Origin: an uncultured Methylococcaceae bacterium
GTDB lineage: Bacteria; Pseudomonadota; Gammaproteobacteria; Methylococcales; Methylomonadaceae
Reading direction: 5' to 3'
Length of the DNA stretch: 8,110 nucleotides
Assembly (NCBI GenBank): GCA_903903765.1
Contig: CAIVAH010000201.1
Span: 1-8,110 of the forward strand
Made by a program: the position numbers and the translations under genes. Numbering within the stretch: the first letter of the stretch is position 1; each line of letters begins with the position of its first letter. Shown here piece by piece: positions 1 to 6,843 of this stretch. The notes below the pieces were generated by a model. The model was not told where the DNA came from. It saw nothing but the letters and a program-made list of their open reading frames with translations, and searched no databases.

Positions 1-23
1 ACTACAATGCTTAATTAGTGTGC

Positions 24-68
24 TACACCCTCAATATTTCTATTTTGAGGGTGTACTTCTATTTTTTT
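24..68 (+). terminator. Rho-independent terminator of an upstream gene outside the window
   Basis: A perfect 11-bp stem (TACACCCTCAA at 24-34 pairing with TTGAGGGTGTA at 45-55) encloses a 10-nt AT-rich loop. It is followed by a U-rich run ending in seven T (62-68). This is the classic shape of an intrinsic terminator for + strand transcription. The gene it serves must end at or before about position 23. A TAA at 12-14 is one possible stop, but too little sequence is present to identify the gene. The terminator also isolates the next gene, which therefore probably has its own promoter within 69-157, although I see no convincing -35/-10 pair there. Confidence 0.85.
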
Positions 69-157
69 GAATAAGCCACACATTGGATCGTCAGGCTATA
101 TAACTCAATGCCCTAATGATCATTCAATCCCTCTCTCTAATGACGAGTAAATGTTTT

Positions 158-661
158 ATGAATAAGTTGTTTTTGCTATTGTGCTTGTGTTTGCCGCAAT
201 TAGTCTTAGCGCAAACAGCTATTCCTGCTGATATTCAACCACCTAAGGCGCATAGTTCGTATTTAACGGTGTCCGCTAAAGGTGTGCAAATTTATCAATG
301 TATAGTTGATCATGGCATTTATACTTGGCGAATTCAAGCGCCAGATGCAGGCCTATTTGATGAAAATAATGAGTTGATCGGCAAACATTATCAAGGTCCG
401 ATTTGGGAATATAAATCAGGTAGTCGTATTCAAGGTAGAGTACTTAAGTCAATAACCCCAACGGACACTGCCATTTCTTGGTTATTAGTTGAAGTCGTTG
501 CACACAAAGGTGAGGGGGCTTTTTCGTCGGCTACTTATATTAATAGGGTTAATACAGTAGGTGGCTTAGCACCCTTAAGTGTATGTGATGGTAATCATTT
601 AGGTTCTGAGAAAAAGATTCCTTATTCAGCAAGTTATGTGTTTAATAAGCCTGTTATGTAA
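158..661 (+). CDS. Secreted DUF3455 family protein
   Basis: A 167-residue exported protein of the DUF3455 family, whose function is unknown. The start at 158 is preferred over in-frame ATGs at 116 and 140 because it puts a standard signal peptide at the N-terminus: MNK, a Leu-rich core, and a VLA-Q cleavage site after residue 18. A weak GAG lies 10 nt upstream. Family-type motifs, numbered from this start, are GVQIYQC (42-48), a Trp followed by PDAGLFD (62-68), HYQGPIWE (77-84), an SWLL strand, YINRVNTVGG (127-136) and a C-terminal SAxYxF. Cys48 and Cys143 could form a disulfide in the periplasm. The gene ends in tandem stops (TAA, then in-frame TAG). It stands alone, between the upstream terminator and the convergent hda operon. 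The family assignment rests on recalled motifs, and nothing here shows a biochemical role. Confidence 0.8.
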   Translation: MNKLFLLLCLCLPQLVLAQTAIPADIQPPKAHSSYLTVSAKGVQIYQCIVDHGIYTWRIQAPDAGLFDENNELIGKHYQGPIWEYKSGSRIQGRVLKSITPTDTAISWLLVEVVAHKGEGAFSSATYINRVNTVGGLAPLSVCDGNHLGSEKKIPYSASYVFNKPVM

Positions 662-729
662 TAGGAACTAACGATTTAACAATCTTATAATCACTTTAGT
701 TATCGTGGAAAACAGTAATCTTAGCTGAT

Positions 730-1428
730 TCATGATTGAGGCAATATTTCTTTTAAAAACGGAATTGTTAATTTTCGTTTAGCTGCCAATGAGGCATGAT
801 CCATGGTTTCTAAGAGTGACCATAAATAATTTAAATCCCTCGCATACTGGCTCAATATATAGCGTCCGGTTTGCACAGAGATTTCAAAGCCCATTTGCCC
901 GGCTTTAAAAATCAACGCAGCAATTTTATCGTCATCCCCTAAGGTTTTTAGCTTAAGCGTTAAACCCCAGTTTAAGCGGGTTTTAAGGTCAGGCAAGTTT
1001 ATGATTAATTCATTAGGCGGGCAGGTTGCTGAAAGTATTAAGGTATTGCCGATTTCTCTATGTAGATTATAGAAATTAAAAAACGCTATTTCCCAAGCAG
1101 ATTGGCCGACGATACGCGTAATATTATCCAGACAGACTATATCAAAGCTTTCTAAGCCATCGAATAAATCAGGATCCGCTACGTCACACACCGCAAAATC
1201 GAAGTAAAACGATGTTTTGTCAGCTTGGTGAGCCTTATCACAACAGGCTCTAAGTAAATGACTTTTGCCAATGCCGGATTCTCCCCAGATAAAAACTTGC
1301 TTCTCTGTATGATTAACCACAGCATCTTGCAACAGGCTAACCGTTTCTAGATTGCTGCCCGCATAATAATCATCAAAGGTTTGATTAGCTCTATATTCAA
1401 AAGATAAGGGCAGTTGCTTATCATACAT
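730..1428 (-). CDS. hda: DnaA regulatory inactivator Hda
   Basis: A 232-residue AAA+ protein homologous to DnaA domain III. In E. coli, Hda with the DNA-loaded sliding clamp stimulates hydrolysis of DnaA-bound ATP and so prevents re-initiation of replication. Visible features are an N-terminal clamp-binding motif QLPLSF (5-10), Walker A GESGIGKS (49-56), Walker B IVCLDN (97-102), sensor 1 around LILSAT (130-135), a Box VII arginine finger in KTRLNWG (Arg151), and a sensor 2 Arg in ARDLNYL (Arg197). It lacks the DNA-binding domain IV of DnaA, and its length is normal for Hda. The ATG at 1428 is preceded at 8 nt by AGGAAA (1437-1442), which overlaps the last codons of the DUF2069 gene; the intergenic gap is only 5 nt. 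It is the last gene of the arsC-wrbA-DUF2069-hda operon, an order conserved in gammaproteobacteria. Confidence 0.95.
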   Translation of the reverse strand: MYDKQLPLSFEYRANQTFDDYYAGSNLETVSLLQDAVVNHTEKQVFIWGESGIGKSHLLRACCDKAHQADKTSFYFDFAVCDVADPDLFDGLESFDIVCLDNITRIVGQSAWEIAFFNFYNLHREIGNTLILSATCPPNELIINLPDLKTRLNWGLTLKLKTLGDDDKIAALIFKAGQMGFEISVQTGRYILSQYARDLNYLWSLLETMDHASLAAKRKLTIPFLKEILPQS

Positions 1429-1433
1429 AAGAC

Positions 1434-1781
1434 TTATTTCCTAGATAAACGCACGAAGAAGTTCGCCCCAAAGAATAGCAGTAAACTCAAAATGAGCTCA
1501 ATAGCCGGATAAAGTCGTTCAAGGTCGTTAGCATAGGTTTCTACCGAGCCATGGACAAAATAAGCTAAGCTTACATAGGCCATCCAGGAACAACTTCTGG
1601 GTTGGCGATTTAAAAATCCGAGCATGGGTAATAATAATGGCGTAATGCTGACTAGTAACATTAGGGCGACTGGAAATGTTTTGCTTGGCGCAAGAATTGT
1701 GTGCCAGAGCATTAATAAGCTAAACAAGCCCAGATACGCGAAAACGGCAATAGTATGGCAATAAACAGGTTTAACAGTCAT
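1434..1781 (-). CDS. DUF2069 integral membrane protein
   Basis: A 115-residue hydrophobic protein with four predicted membrane helices, at roughly residues 9-28, 36-56, 65-82 and 91-111. The conserved-looking FVHGSVETYAN segment, before the last helix, is the hallmark I associate with DUF2069. No function is established for the family. In gammaproteobacteria it typically lies between wrbA and hda, as here, so the placement supports the call more than the loosely conserved sequence does. The gaps are 4 nt after wrbA and 5 nt before hda, so it is cotranscribed. The ATG at 1781 has only a weak AGG about 9 nt upstream. Its small size and topology suggest an inner-membrane protein without an obvious catalytic site. 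Confidence 0.82.
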   Translation of the reverse strand: MTVKPVYCHTIAVFAYLGLFSLLMLWHTILAPSKTFPVALMLLVSITPLLLPMLGFLNRQPRSCSWMAYVSLAYFVHGSVETYANDLERLYPAIELILSLLLFFGANFFVRLSRK

Positions 1782-1785
1782 TTGA

Positions 1786-2734
<949 letters not shown>

Positions 2735-2872
2735 GATGGCTGTCTACTTGGGCTAATTGACCCTATAATAAATAATGACGCTATAATAGCACTTTTAAGT
2801 GATTTTACGCCTTTAAAGGTGATCATAACTCACTTGTTGAATTAATCTAGCTGATCATAAATAGGCCGAATT
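2735..2872. promoter_or_regulatory. Divergent promoter/control region between the arsC-hda operon and ubiA
   Basis: This 138-bp spacer must hold promoters for both divergent units. On the + strand, TTGACC (2757-2762) and TATAAT (2782-2787) form a possible sigma-70 promoter for ubiA, though the 19-nt spacer is longer than ideal. The octamer CTATAATA occurs twice (2763-2770 and 2781-2788), and its reverse complement supplies TATTAT elements for the opposite strand, without a clear -35. Short palindromes follow: CACTTTTAAGTG (2790-2801), CCTTTAAAGG (2810-2819) and TGATCATAA twice (2820-2828 and 2852-2860, 32 bp apart). These could be operators, but no regulator is recognised. Confidence 0.45.
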
Positions 2873-2875
2873 GTG
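2863..2875 (+). promoter_or_regulatory. Ribosome binding site and GTG start of ubiA
   Basis: An AGG core at 2863-2865 lies 7 nt before the GTG at 2873. The frame is closed by an in-frame TAA at 2858-2860, so no upstream ATG is possible. The GTG is therefore the best-supported start. Confidence 0.65.
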
Positions 2876-3757
2876 TTAAATACAACTCTTTTTGACGTTA
2901 TCAAAGATAGAGCTCATCAATACTGGTTATTAGCACGTTTCGATAGACCAATTGGTATATTAATATTACTTTGGCCCGCTTTGTGGGCTTTGTGGGTTGC
3001 TAGTGCGGGTCATCCTGATCCTTTAGTTTTAACCGTTATCTGCGCTGGCGTGGTGCTAATGCGTGCGGCGGGTTGTGTTATCAATGATTATGCAGATCGG
3101 GATTTTGATCCCCATGTCGAGCGTACCAAACAACGTCCGATTGCGGCAGGAAAAGTGACACCTAAAGAAGCGCTGTGGTTTTTCGTGATTTTGTGTTTAT
3201 GGGCTTTTGGTTTGGTATTATTGTTAAATACTTTTACAATTGCCTTATCATTTGTCGGTGCTTTTTTAGCGGCTAGTTATCCTTTTATGAAACGGTATAC
3301 TCATTTACCGCAGGCGTATTTAGGCATTGCGTTTGGTTGGGCCGTGCCCATGGCTTTTTCTGCACAAACGGACGCTATTCCATCGGTGGCTTGGGTGATG
3401 TATTTAGCTGTGCTGTTATGGGCCTTGGTTTACGACACTATGTACGCAATGGTTGATAAAGAGGATGATCTAAAGATTGGTGTTAAATCAACTGCTATTT
3501 TATTTGGGGCTTATGATCGGCTTATCATGGCGGTTCTCCAGCTAATTATTATCAGTTTATTGATAGCTGTTGGGCAGATGCAAGCCTTACATACGCCGTA
3601 TTATGCTGGTTTAGTGGTCGCGACTGTTTTAAGTATATATCAACAAAAGTTGATATATCATCGGGAAAGAGCTTTATGTTTTAAAGCCTTTCTTAATAGT
3701 AACTGGTTTGGTGTGGCGGTATTTATAGGCTTATTAGCTGATTACGCTGAACTATGA
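2873..3757 (+). CDS. ubiA: 4-hydroxybenzoate polyprenyltransferase UbiA
   Basis: A 294-residue polytopic inner-membrane enzyme (E. coli UbiA has 290). It attaches the polyprenyl tail to 4-hydroxybenzoate, the first membrane-bound step of ubiquinone biosynthesis. Both Mg-diphosphate-binding Asp-rich motifs are intact: NDxxDxxxD at 71-79 (N71, D72, D75, D79) and DxxxAxxDxxxD at 188-199 (D188, D195, D199). The ERTKQRP segment after the first motif and the YPFMKR segment are also typical. About nine hydrophobic helices alternate with short loops. Translation starts at a GTG with an AGG core 7 nt upstream. Unlike many relatives, no chorismate lyase gene (ubiC) lies beside it, so 4-hydroxybenzoate must come from elsewhere in the genome. 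It appears to be a single-gene unit, divergent from the arsC-hda operon, and no clear terminator follows it. Confidence 0.95.
   Translation: MLNTTLFDVIKDRAHQYWLLARFDRPIGILILLWPALWALWVASAGHPDPLVLTVICAGVVLMRAAGCVINDYADRDFDPHVERTKQRPIAAGKVTPKEALWFFVILCLWAFGLVLLLNTFTIALSFVGAFLAASYPFMKRYTHLPQAYLGIAFGWAVPMAFSAQTDAIPSVAWVMYLAVLLWALVYDTMYAMVDKEDDLKIGVKSTAILFGAYDRLIMAVLQLIIISLLIAVGQMQALHTPYYAGLVVATVLSIYQQKLIYHRERALCFKAFLNSNWFGVAVFIGLLADYAEL
3635..3658. repeat. Perfect 10-bp inverted repeat inside the 3' part of ubiA
   Basis: ATATATCAAC (3635-3644) pairs perfectly with GTTGATATAT (3649-3658) around an AAAA loop. It lies in codons for an [10 protein letters not shown] segment, so the symmetry may partly reflect the repeated I-Y dipeptide. 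It could form an mRNA hairpin or bind a dimeric protein, but no T-run follows, so it is not an intrinsic terminator. Confidence 0.7.
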
Positions 3758-3905
3758 ATGTTACTAGTTAATTTGAATGCTATCCATAGCTATAACACTG
3801 CTAGTTTAGTCTGAATGATTGCTATAAACTCTTGAAATAGTCCTTGCCAAACTTAACCTAATACTAGGCTGTGCTTTATGAGCACTATAATTGCCTGCAT
3901 TAGTC

Positions 3906-4227
3906 ATGAAAAAGTCTGGACTATGGCTAGTCAACGGTCCCTATGGGCATTTTTTGGTCGCCGAGCATTTGGCTGAGACTGTCGAGTAATCGTTAGGTTT
4001 GGCTCAGGGGTGTTATGACGTATCTCAGAGTGTGCAATAGTCTTCTAGCACGAAGCTAACTACTGCCAGTGCCCAGCAAACTTTGCTCAGTGCTCAGCAG
4101 GAAGTTTCTAGCACTCAAACAGCATTGTTTATGCAAATTATGCCTTGCTGAGTGGATTTTTAGCTTGGCTGAACACTTAGCCAAGCTTACCGATGATTGC
4201 ATTTCTGCAATTATTCAAATAGACTGA
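3906..4227 (+). pseudogene. Possible decayed gene for a small Gln/Ala/Ser-rich helical (phasin-like?) protein
   Basis: From the ATG at 3906 one frame reads through a helix-like sequence containing VAEHLAETVE, then TAA (3987), SLGLAQGCYDVSQSVQ, TAG (4038), and a segment rich in Gln, Ala and Ser with two SAQQ units, to TGA at 4149. Each of the first two stops is one C-to-T transition away from a Gln codon (CAA, CAG), which would suit the Gln-rich context. Near 4132 the +1 frame takes over and reads AEWIFSLAEHLAKLTDD up to TGA at 4225. The Ala/Gln/Ser-rich amphipathic pattern recalls phasins or other small helical proteins, but I cannot assign a family. Stop density alone does not prove coding origin: two stops in 81 codons is only modestly low, and the +1 frame is open for just 55 codons. 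It might instead be ordinary spacer DNA. Confidence 0.3.
4162..4187. repeat. Perfect 9-bp inverted repeat in the ubiA-downstream spacer
   Basis: AGCTTGGCT (4162-4170) and AGCCAAGCT (4179-4187) flank an 8-nt loop. No T-run follows on either strand, so it does not look like an intrinsic terminator. It lies within the possible decayed coding sequence and coincides with the codons for a repeated L-A-x-x-L-A-K pattern. Confidence 0.6.
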
Positions 4228-4264
4228 GATTTGAGTTAACTGAGGCATAGCGTAAGTATCTGAT

Positions 4265-5497
4265 ATGAATAAAACAACACATCCAAAATCAGGCCATGGC
4301 GGTTTAGGCGGTTTTTTAAATAGCATTCAGACCTTATTTGTGGGCATGTTACGAGTTTGGTCTATCCCCATCGTATTAATGTTAAGTATCTCCTCTGGTT
4401 TTACTACTTACTATGGTCTATCGTATTTTATCTTGCCTTGGATTGCTTTAATTATAACCATTGCAATTCAGTCTATTATTGTTATCTGTTCCTTAGAAAT
4501 CGCTAGCATCCATTGGAAAGCTAATCGGGCTCGATATTTAAGCGTGGTATTATCGTTGCTGGTAGCGATTACCGCATCTATTACCTTTTCGTATTTTAAA
4601 TTTTATGAGGTCTCTCAAGCCGAAACCATTCGTATAGATCGGATTAATGCGCTTAGAAAAGAGGTTAACGGCTATTTAAGTAATCTGGTTTCGGTTAAAA
4701 GCTCTATTTTAAAGCAGAAACATGCCGATTTAGATAAAGCCACCTCTGAAGTGTCTCAGGCTTATTTTGGTACGCATGAACAAGTGCCAGCAGGCTATAA
4801 AAATATCGTTGGTGAAGGGCCATTTTGGAAGCATTATAACGAGCGTTTTCAAGTACAAAAGGCCAGTTTTGCACAATTAGAAAAAGAATTTCATCAAGTT
4901 GATGAGCATATCAGAGCTCTACAAACCAGCTTAAATCATTTATCTGTGAATACCGAACAAAATTTTCAGGTGCTGACGACAGAGTTACAAGAAGTGCAAC
5001 TAAAGTTTAATGAGTTAGCGACTAATGTGGGTTATACCGTCCCAGAACCACCTATTCTGATGACTTATGCGCAGTTTATACAAGGTGTTACCCCATCTTT
5101 TGCTATGTGGAACGATTTTTCCTTATTTGCTTTTGCGTGTGCGGCGATGGTTGATTTTTTTACGTTCTTATTGTCTTATCGTTTAGAAACGACGGCACCT
5201 GGGCCGCTATCAGAAGAAGAACAAGAACTCGCCTTTCAATGTTTACGAGAGTTCTCTGAGTTTAGAATCAATAATAATGATGAATTAGAGATTGTTATAG
5301 AAAAAACCCCTATCGAAAGGGCTAGGCATTATTCGGATTGGTCCAGAATGTTTGCAGTAGGTTTTTTACTTAGTCGTGGCTTTTTAAGAAAAATTGATCA
5401 AAGATCGGTTGAGTTTTCGCCTAATCTTTATCCGCTGATGTCAGAAAGAATGAGTGCGCAAATCCAAGCACTTAAAAATGAGGTGGTGAATGACTGA
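4265..5497 (+). CDS. Unassigned membrane protein with four helices and a large periplasmic coiled coil
   Basis: A 410-residue protein that I cannot place in a named family. The N-terminus is Gly/His/Lys-rich and cytoplasmic. Three hydrophobic helices follow (about 34-52, 56-77 and 91-111); the loop between helices 2 and 3 carries K85, R88 and R90, so the positive-inside rule places residues 112-284 in the periplasm. That region is mostly heptad-like helix (about 117-165 and 190-255), interrupted by a Gly/Pro segment at 169-187 and ending in a Pro-rich VPEPP (259-263). Helix 4 (about 285-305) returns to the cytoplasm. The tail (306-410) has an acidic EEEQEL stretch, then a segment around SRMFAVGFLLSRGFLRK that could be a small winged-helix-like fold (weak guess). 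Its end overlaps the next gene by 8 nt, implying joint expression. No enzymatic motif, Walker box or protease triad is visible. Anchor or signal transfer across the inner membrane is an inference from topology only. Confidence 0.85.
   Translation: MNKTTHPKSGHGGLGGFLNSIQTLFVGMLRVWSIPIVLMLSISSGFTTYYGLSYFILPWIALIITIAIQSIIVICSLEIASIHWKANRARYLSVVLSLLVAITASITFSYFKFYEVSQAETIRIDRINALRKEVNGYLSNLVSVKSSILKQKHADLDKATSEVSQAYFGTHEQVPAGYKNIVGEGPFWKHYNERFQVQKASFAQLEKEFHQVDEHIRALQTSLNHLSVNTEQNFQVLTTELQEVQLKFNELATNVGYTVPEPPILMTYAQFIQGVTPSFAMWNDFSLFAFACAAMVDFFTFLLSYRLETTAPGPLSEEEQELAFQCLREFSEFRINNNDELEIVIEKTPIERARHYSDWSRMFAVGFLLSRGFLRKIDQRSVEFSPNLYPLMSERMSAQIQALKNEVVND
5480..5497 (+). promoter_or_regulatory. 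Shine-Dalgarno and stop-start overlap coupling the two coiled-coil genes
   Basis: GAGGTGG (5480-5486) lies 3 nt before the ATG at 5490, inside the last codons of the upstream gene, whose TGA is at 5495-5497. The 8-nt overlap in a different frame is typical of translationally coupled genes and supports roughly balanced production of the two proteins. Confidence 0.75.
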
Positions 5498-6800
5498 TCA
5501 TCAAGCTTTGATTCAAGCCTGGTTAAGAGGGGAGCGAAGTGCGGTAACGCGTGAGTCCTTTGCTTGGGATCCGGGGTTTGATGCAGAACGCAGTGTGGTG
5601 TTAGCACGCCTTGCTTTGGGTAAGCGGGTTTATGAAAAGCCGGTTAATTTTAAAACCGGATTTATGCAAAAAGTATACGGTTTACCGATTGAATATTGGT
5701 CTTTAGCTATCACACAGCGGTTACACGGTGGATTTTGTACGTTAACGGCTAATTTAGAGATTTATTTTCAAGCTTCCATAGCTTATGCGCAAAATAATAG
5801 CGCACTATTAGCGCAACTGAATGCGCATATAAAACATACTTATGAAGGTGTTATCAATGATGTGGTCAGGTCGGAGCTTAATTTACTAAAAGACGGTGAG
5901 TGGGTATTGCAAGGTTTAGCAGCGACTGAGGCTAAGATTGCGCAAAGCCTTAACGAAACCTTATTGGTTGCCGGTATACAAGCGCGGTCGCGTTGCGAAG
6001 TGTTGCCGACTTTTGCCGAATACAGTACAGACAGCTTAGATGGACGCATTGTTCAAGATGTAATTTATCACAAAGTGATGCAAAAAGATTATGAGTTCCG
6101 TGAGAAACAAGCCCAAGCACAGTATCAAAAAGCCGAAGAATTAGAACGCTTACGTTTAGAACACGCTCAAAAGCAATTGGATATTATTCAACAAGATGAT
6201 GAAATCGAGCGTAAAAAACAGGCCTTAGCAGCAGAATTACTGCGTCAAAAGCTACTTGAACAAGCGGCACAGCGACAACAGCAACATGAAGTAGAGTTAC
6301 AATTAGAGACCGAGAAAGCTCGATATGAAAAAGAATTAAAAGCGATTGAATTAGCCAGTGCGCTTGAGTTTGAAGAAGAAAAACAATTGTTAGAGCAGCA
6401 GTTAGCTGTGCAAAAATTAGATCTGCAATTGGCTCATGAACAAATTTTAAAAACCAAACGTGGCTTCGAAGAGGCGGCAATACTGGCTCAGGAACAAAAA
6501 GCCGCACAATTAGCGGAAGAGAAGGCTTTGCAGAGACAACGCTTAGATTTAGAACTCAAGCTTAAAGAAGAAGAGGCCGAACAATTAAAGCGTCAAAAAT
6601 TGGCTGAGAAATTAGCGGCCCTTAAAATAGAGCACGATTTAAAGATTAATAAAATGAACTTAGACGCAGAGGTAAAGGCTTTAGCGTTAAGAGCCGAAAC
6701 CTTAAAGACTAAAGATGAATTCTTACATAAAGAAATCGAATGGTTGGTGTTAGATAAGCAACGTGCGGAGATGTTACGGTTAACTCAAGAGAATAGTTAA
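5490..6800 (+). CDS. Unassigned protein: possible SPFH/Band 7-like N-terminal domain plus long coiled coil
   Basis: A 436-residue soluble protein without signal peptide or membrane helix. Residues 1-80 are a globular segment rich in aromatic and basic residues. Residues 82-178 run beta strand (GFCTLTANLEIYFQAS), helix (103-131), helix (138-160), then a GIQARSRCEVLPTF strand (162-175). This order and spacing resemble the core of SPFH/Band 7 domains (flotillin, prohibitin), which scaffold membranes, but I recognise no signature that settles it. Residues 197-436 are one nearly uninterrupted charged helix rich in Glu, Lys, Gln, Leu and Ala with almost no Gly or Pro, so a rod-like coiled coil. Flotillins share this domain-plus-coiled-coil plan but carry their own membrane anchor, which is missing here; the overlapping upstream membrane protein could supply it. 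Its start is set by a Shine-Dalgarno at the gene junction. The alternative is a generic cytoplasmic coiled-coil scaffold protein. Confidence 0.82.
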   Translation: MTDHQALIQAWLRGERSAVTRESFAWDPGFDAERSVVLARLALGKRVYEKPVNFKTGFMQKVYGLPIEYWSLAITQRLHGGFCTLTANLEIYFQASIAYAQNNSALLAQLNAHIKHTYEGVINDVVRSELNLLKDGEWVLQGLAATEAKIAQSLNETLLVAGIQARSRCEVLPTFAEYSTDSLDGRIVQDVIYHKVMQKDYEFREKQAQAQYQKAEELERLRLEHAQKQLDIIQQDDEIERKKQALAAELLRQKLLEQAAQRQQQHEVELQLETEKARYEKELKAIELASALEFEEEKQLLEQQLAVQKLDLQLAHEQILKTKRGFEEAAILAQEQKAAQLAEEKALQRQRLDLELKLKEEEAEQLKRQKLAEKLAALKIEHDLKINKMNLDAEVKALALRAETLKTKDEFLHKEIEWLVLDKQRAEMLRLTQENS

Positions 6801-6806
6801 CTAAGA

Positions 6807-6832
6807 GGTAGGCCCTATTGACAGGGCCTACC
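6807..6832. terminator. Hairpin between convergent genes, probable bidirectional terminator
   Basis: GGTAGGCCCT (6807-6816) pairs perfectly with AGGGCCTACC (6823-6832) around a 6-nt loop. A further CTAA/TTAG pairing outside the stem (6801-6804 with 6838-6841) could lengthen it. It sits in the 43-bp gap between the stop of the coiled-coil gene and the stop of the glutamine synthetase gene, the expected place for a shared terminator. T-runs are poor on both sides, so termination efficiency is uncertain. Confidence 0.65.
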
Positions 6833-6843
6833 AATAGTTAGCG

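Larger units (their letters stand above)
3758..4264 (+). other. 507-bp region without an intact gene, between ubiA and the membrane protein gene
   Basis: No intact gene of convincing size was found here on either strand. The first 148 bp carry a small inverted repeat (GCTATCCATAGC, 3779-3790) and an isolated TATAAT (3886-3891) lacking a good -35. Positions 3906-4227 contain a possible decayed coding sequence, listed separately. The last 37 bp lead into the ATG at 4265 with only a poor Shine-Dalgarno (TAAG at 4253-4256, 8 nt upstream); a better GAGG (4242-4245) is too far away. The promoter of the downstream pair should be in this region but I cannot place it. Confidence 0.6.

Noticed and set aside
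116..157. N-terminal extension of the DUF3455 protein from an ATG at 116
   Set aside because: It would bury the signal peptide behind 14 unremarkable residues; the ATG at 158 gives a standard Lys-plus-Leu-rich signal sequence.
3886..3891. TATAAT considered as a -10 element for the spacer region
   Set aside because: No acceptable -35 at 16-18 nt and no extended -10; AT-rich DNA yields such hexamers by chance.
3923..3976. Short frame MASQRSLWAFFGRRAFG
   Set aside because: Only 17 codons, no ribosome binding site; it may belong to the same decayed region but cannot be supported on its own.
4162..4187. Hairpin considered as a terminator for ubiA
   Set aside because: It lies 400 bp after the ubiA stop and has no T-run on either side in the right orientation.
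5840..6049. 69-codon minus-strand open frame
   Set aside because: Antisense shadow of the second coiled-coil gene; no motif, no ribosome binding site context.
6184..6507. 107-codon minus-strand open frame with a hydrophobic look
   Set aside because: It is the complement of the Glu/Lys/Gln-rich coiled-coil codons, which read as Leu/Phe/Val/Ile on the other strand; the hydrophobicity is an artefact.
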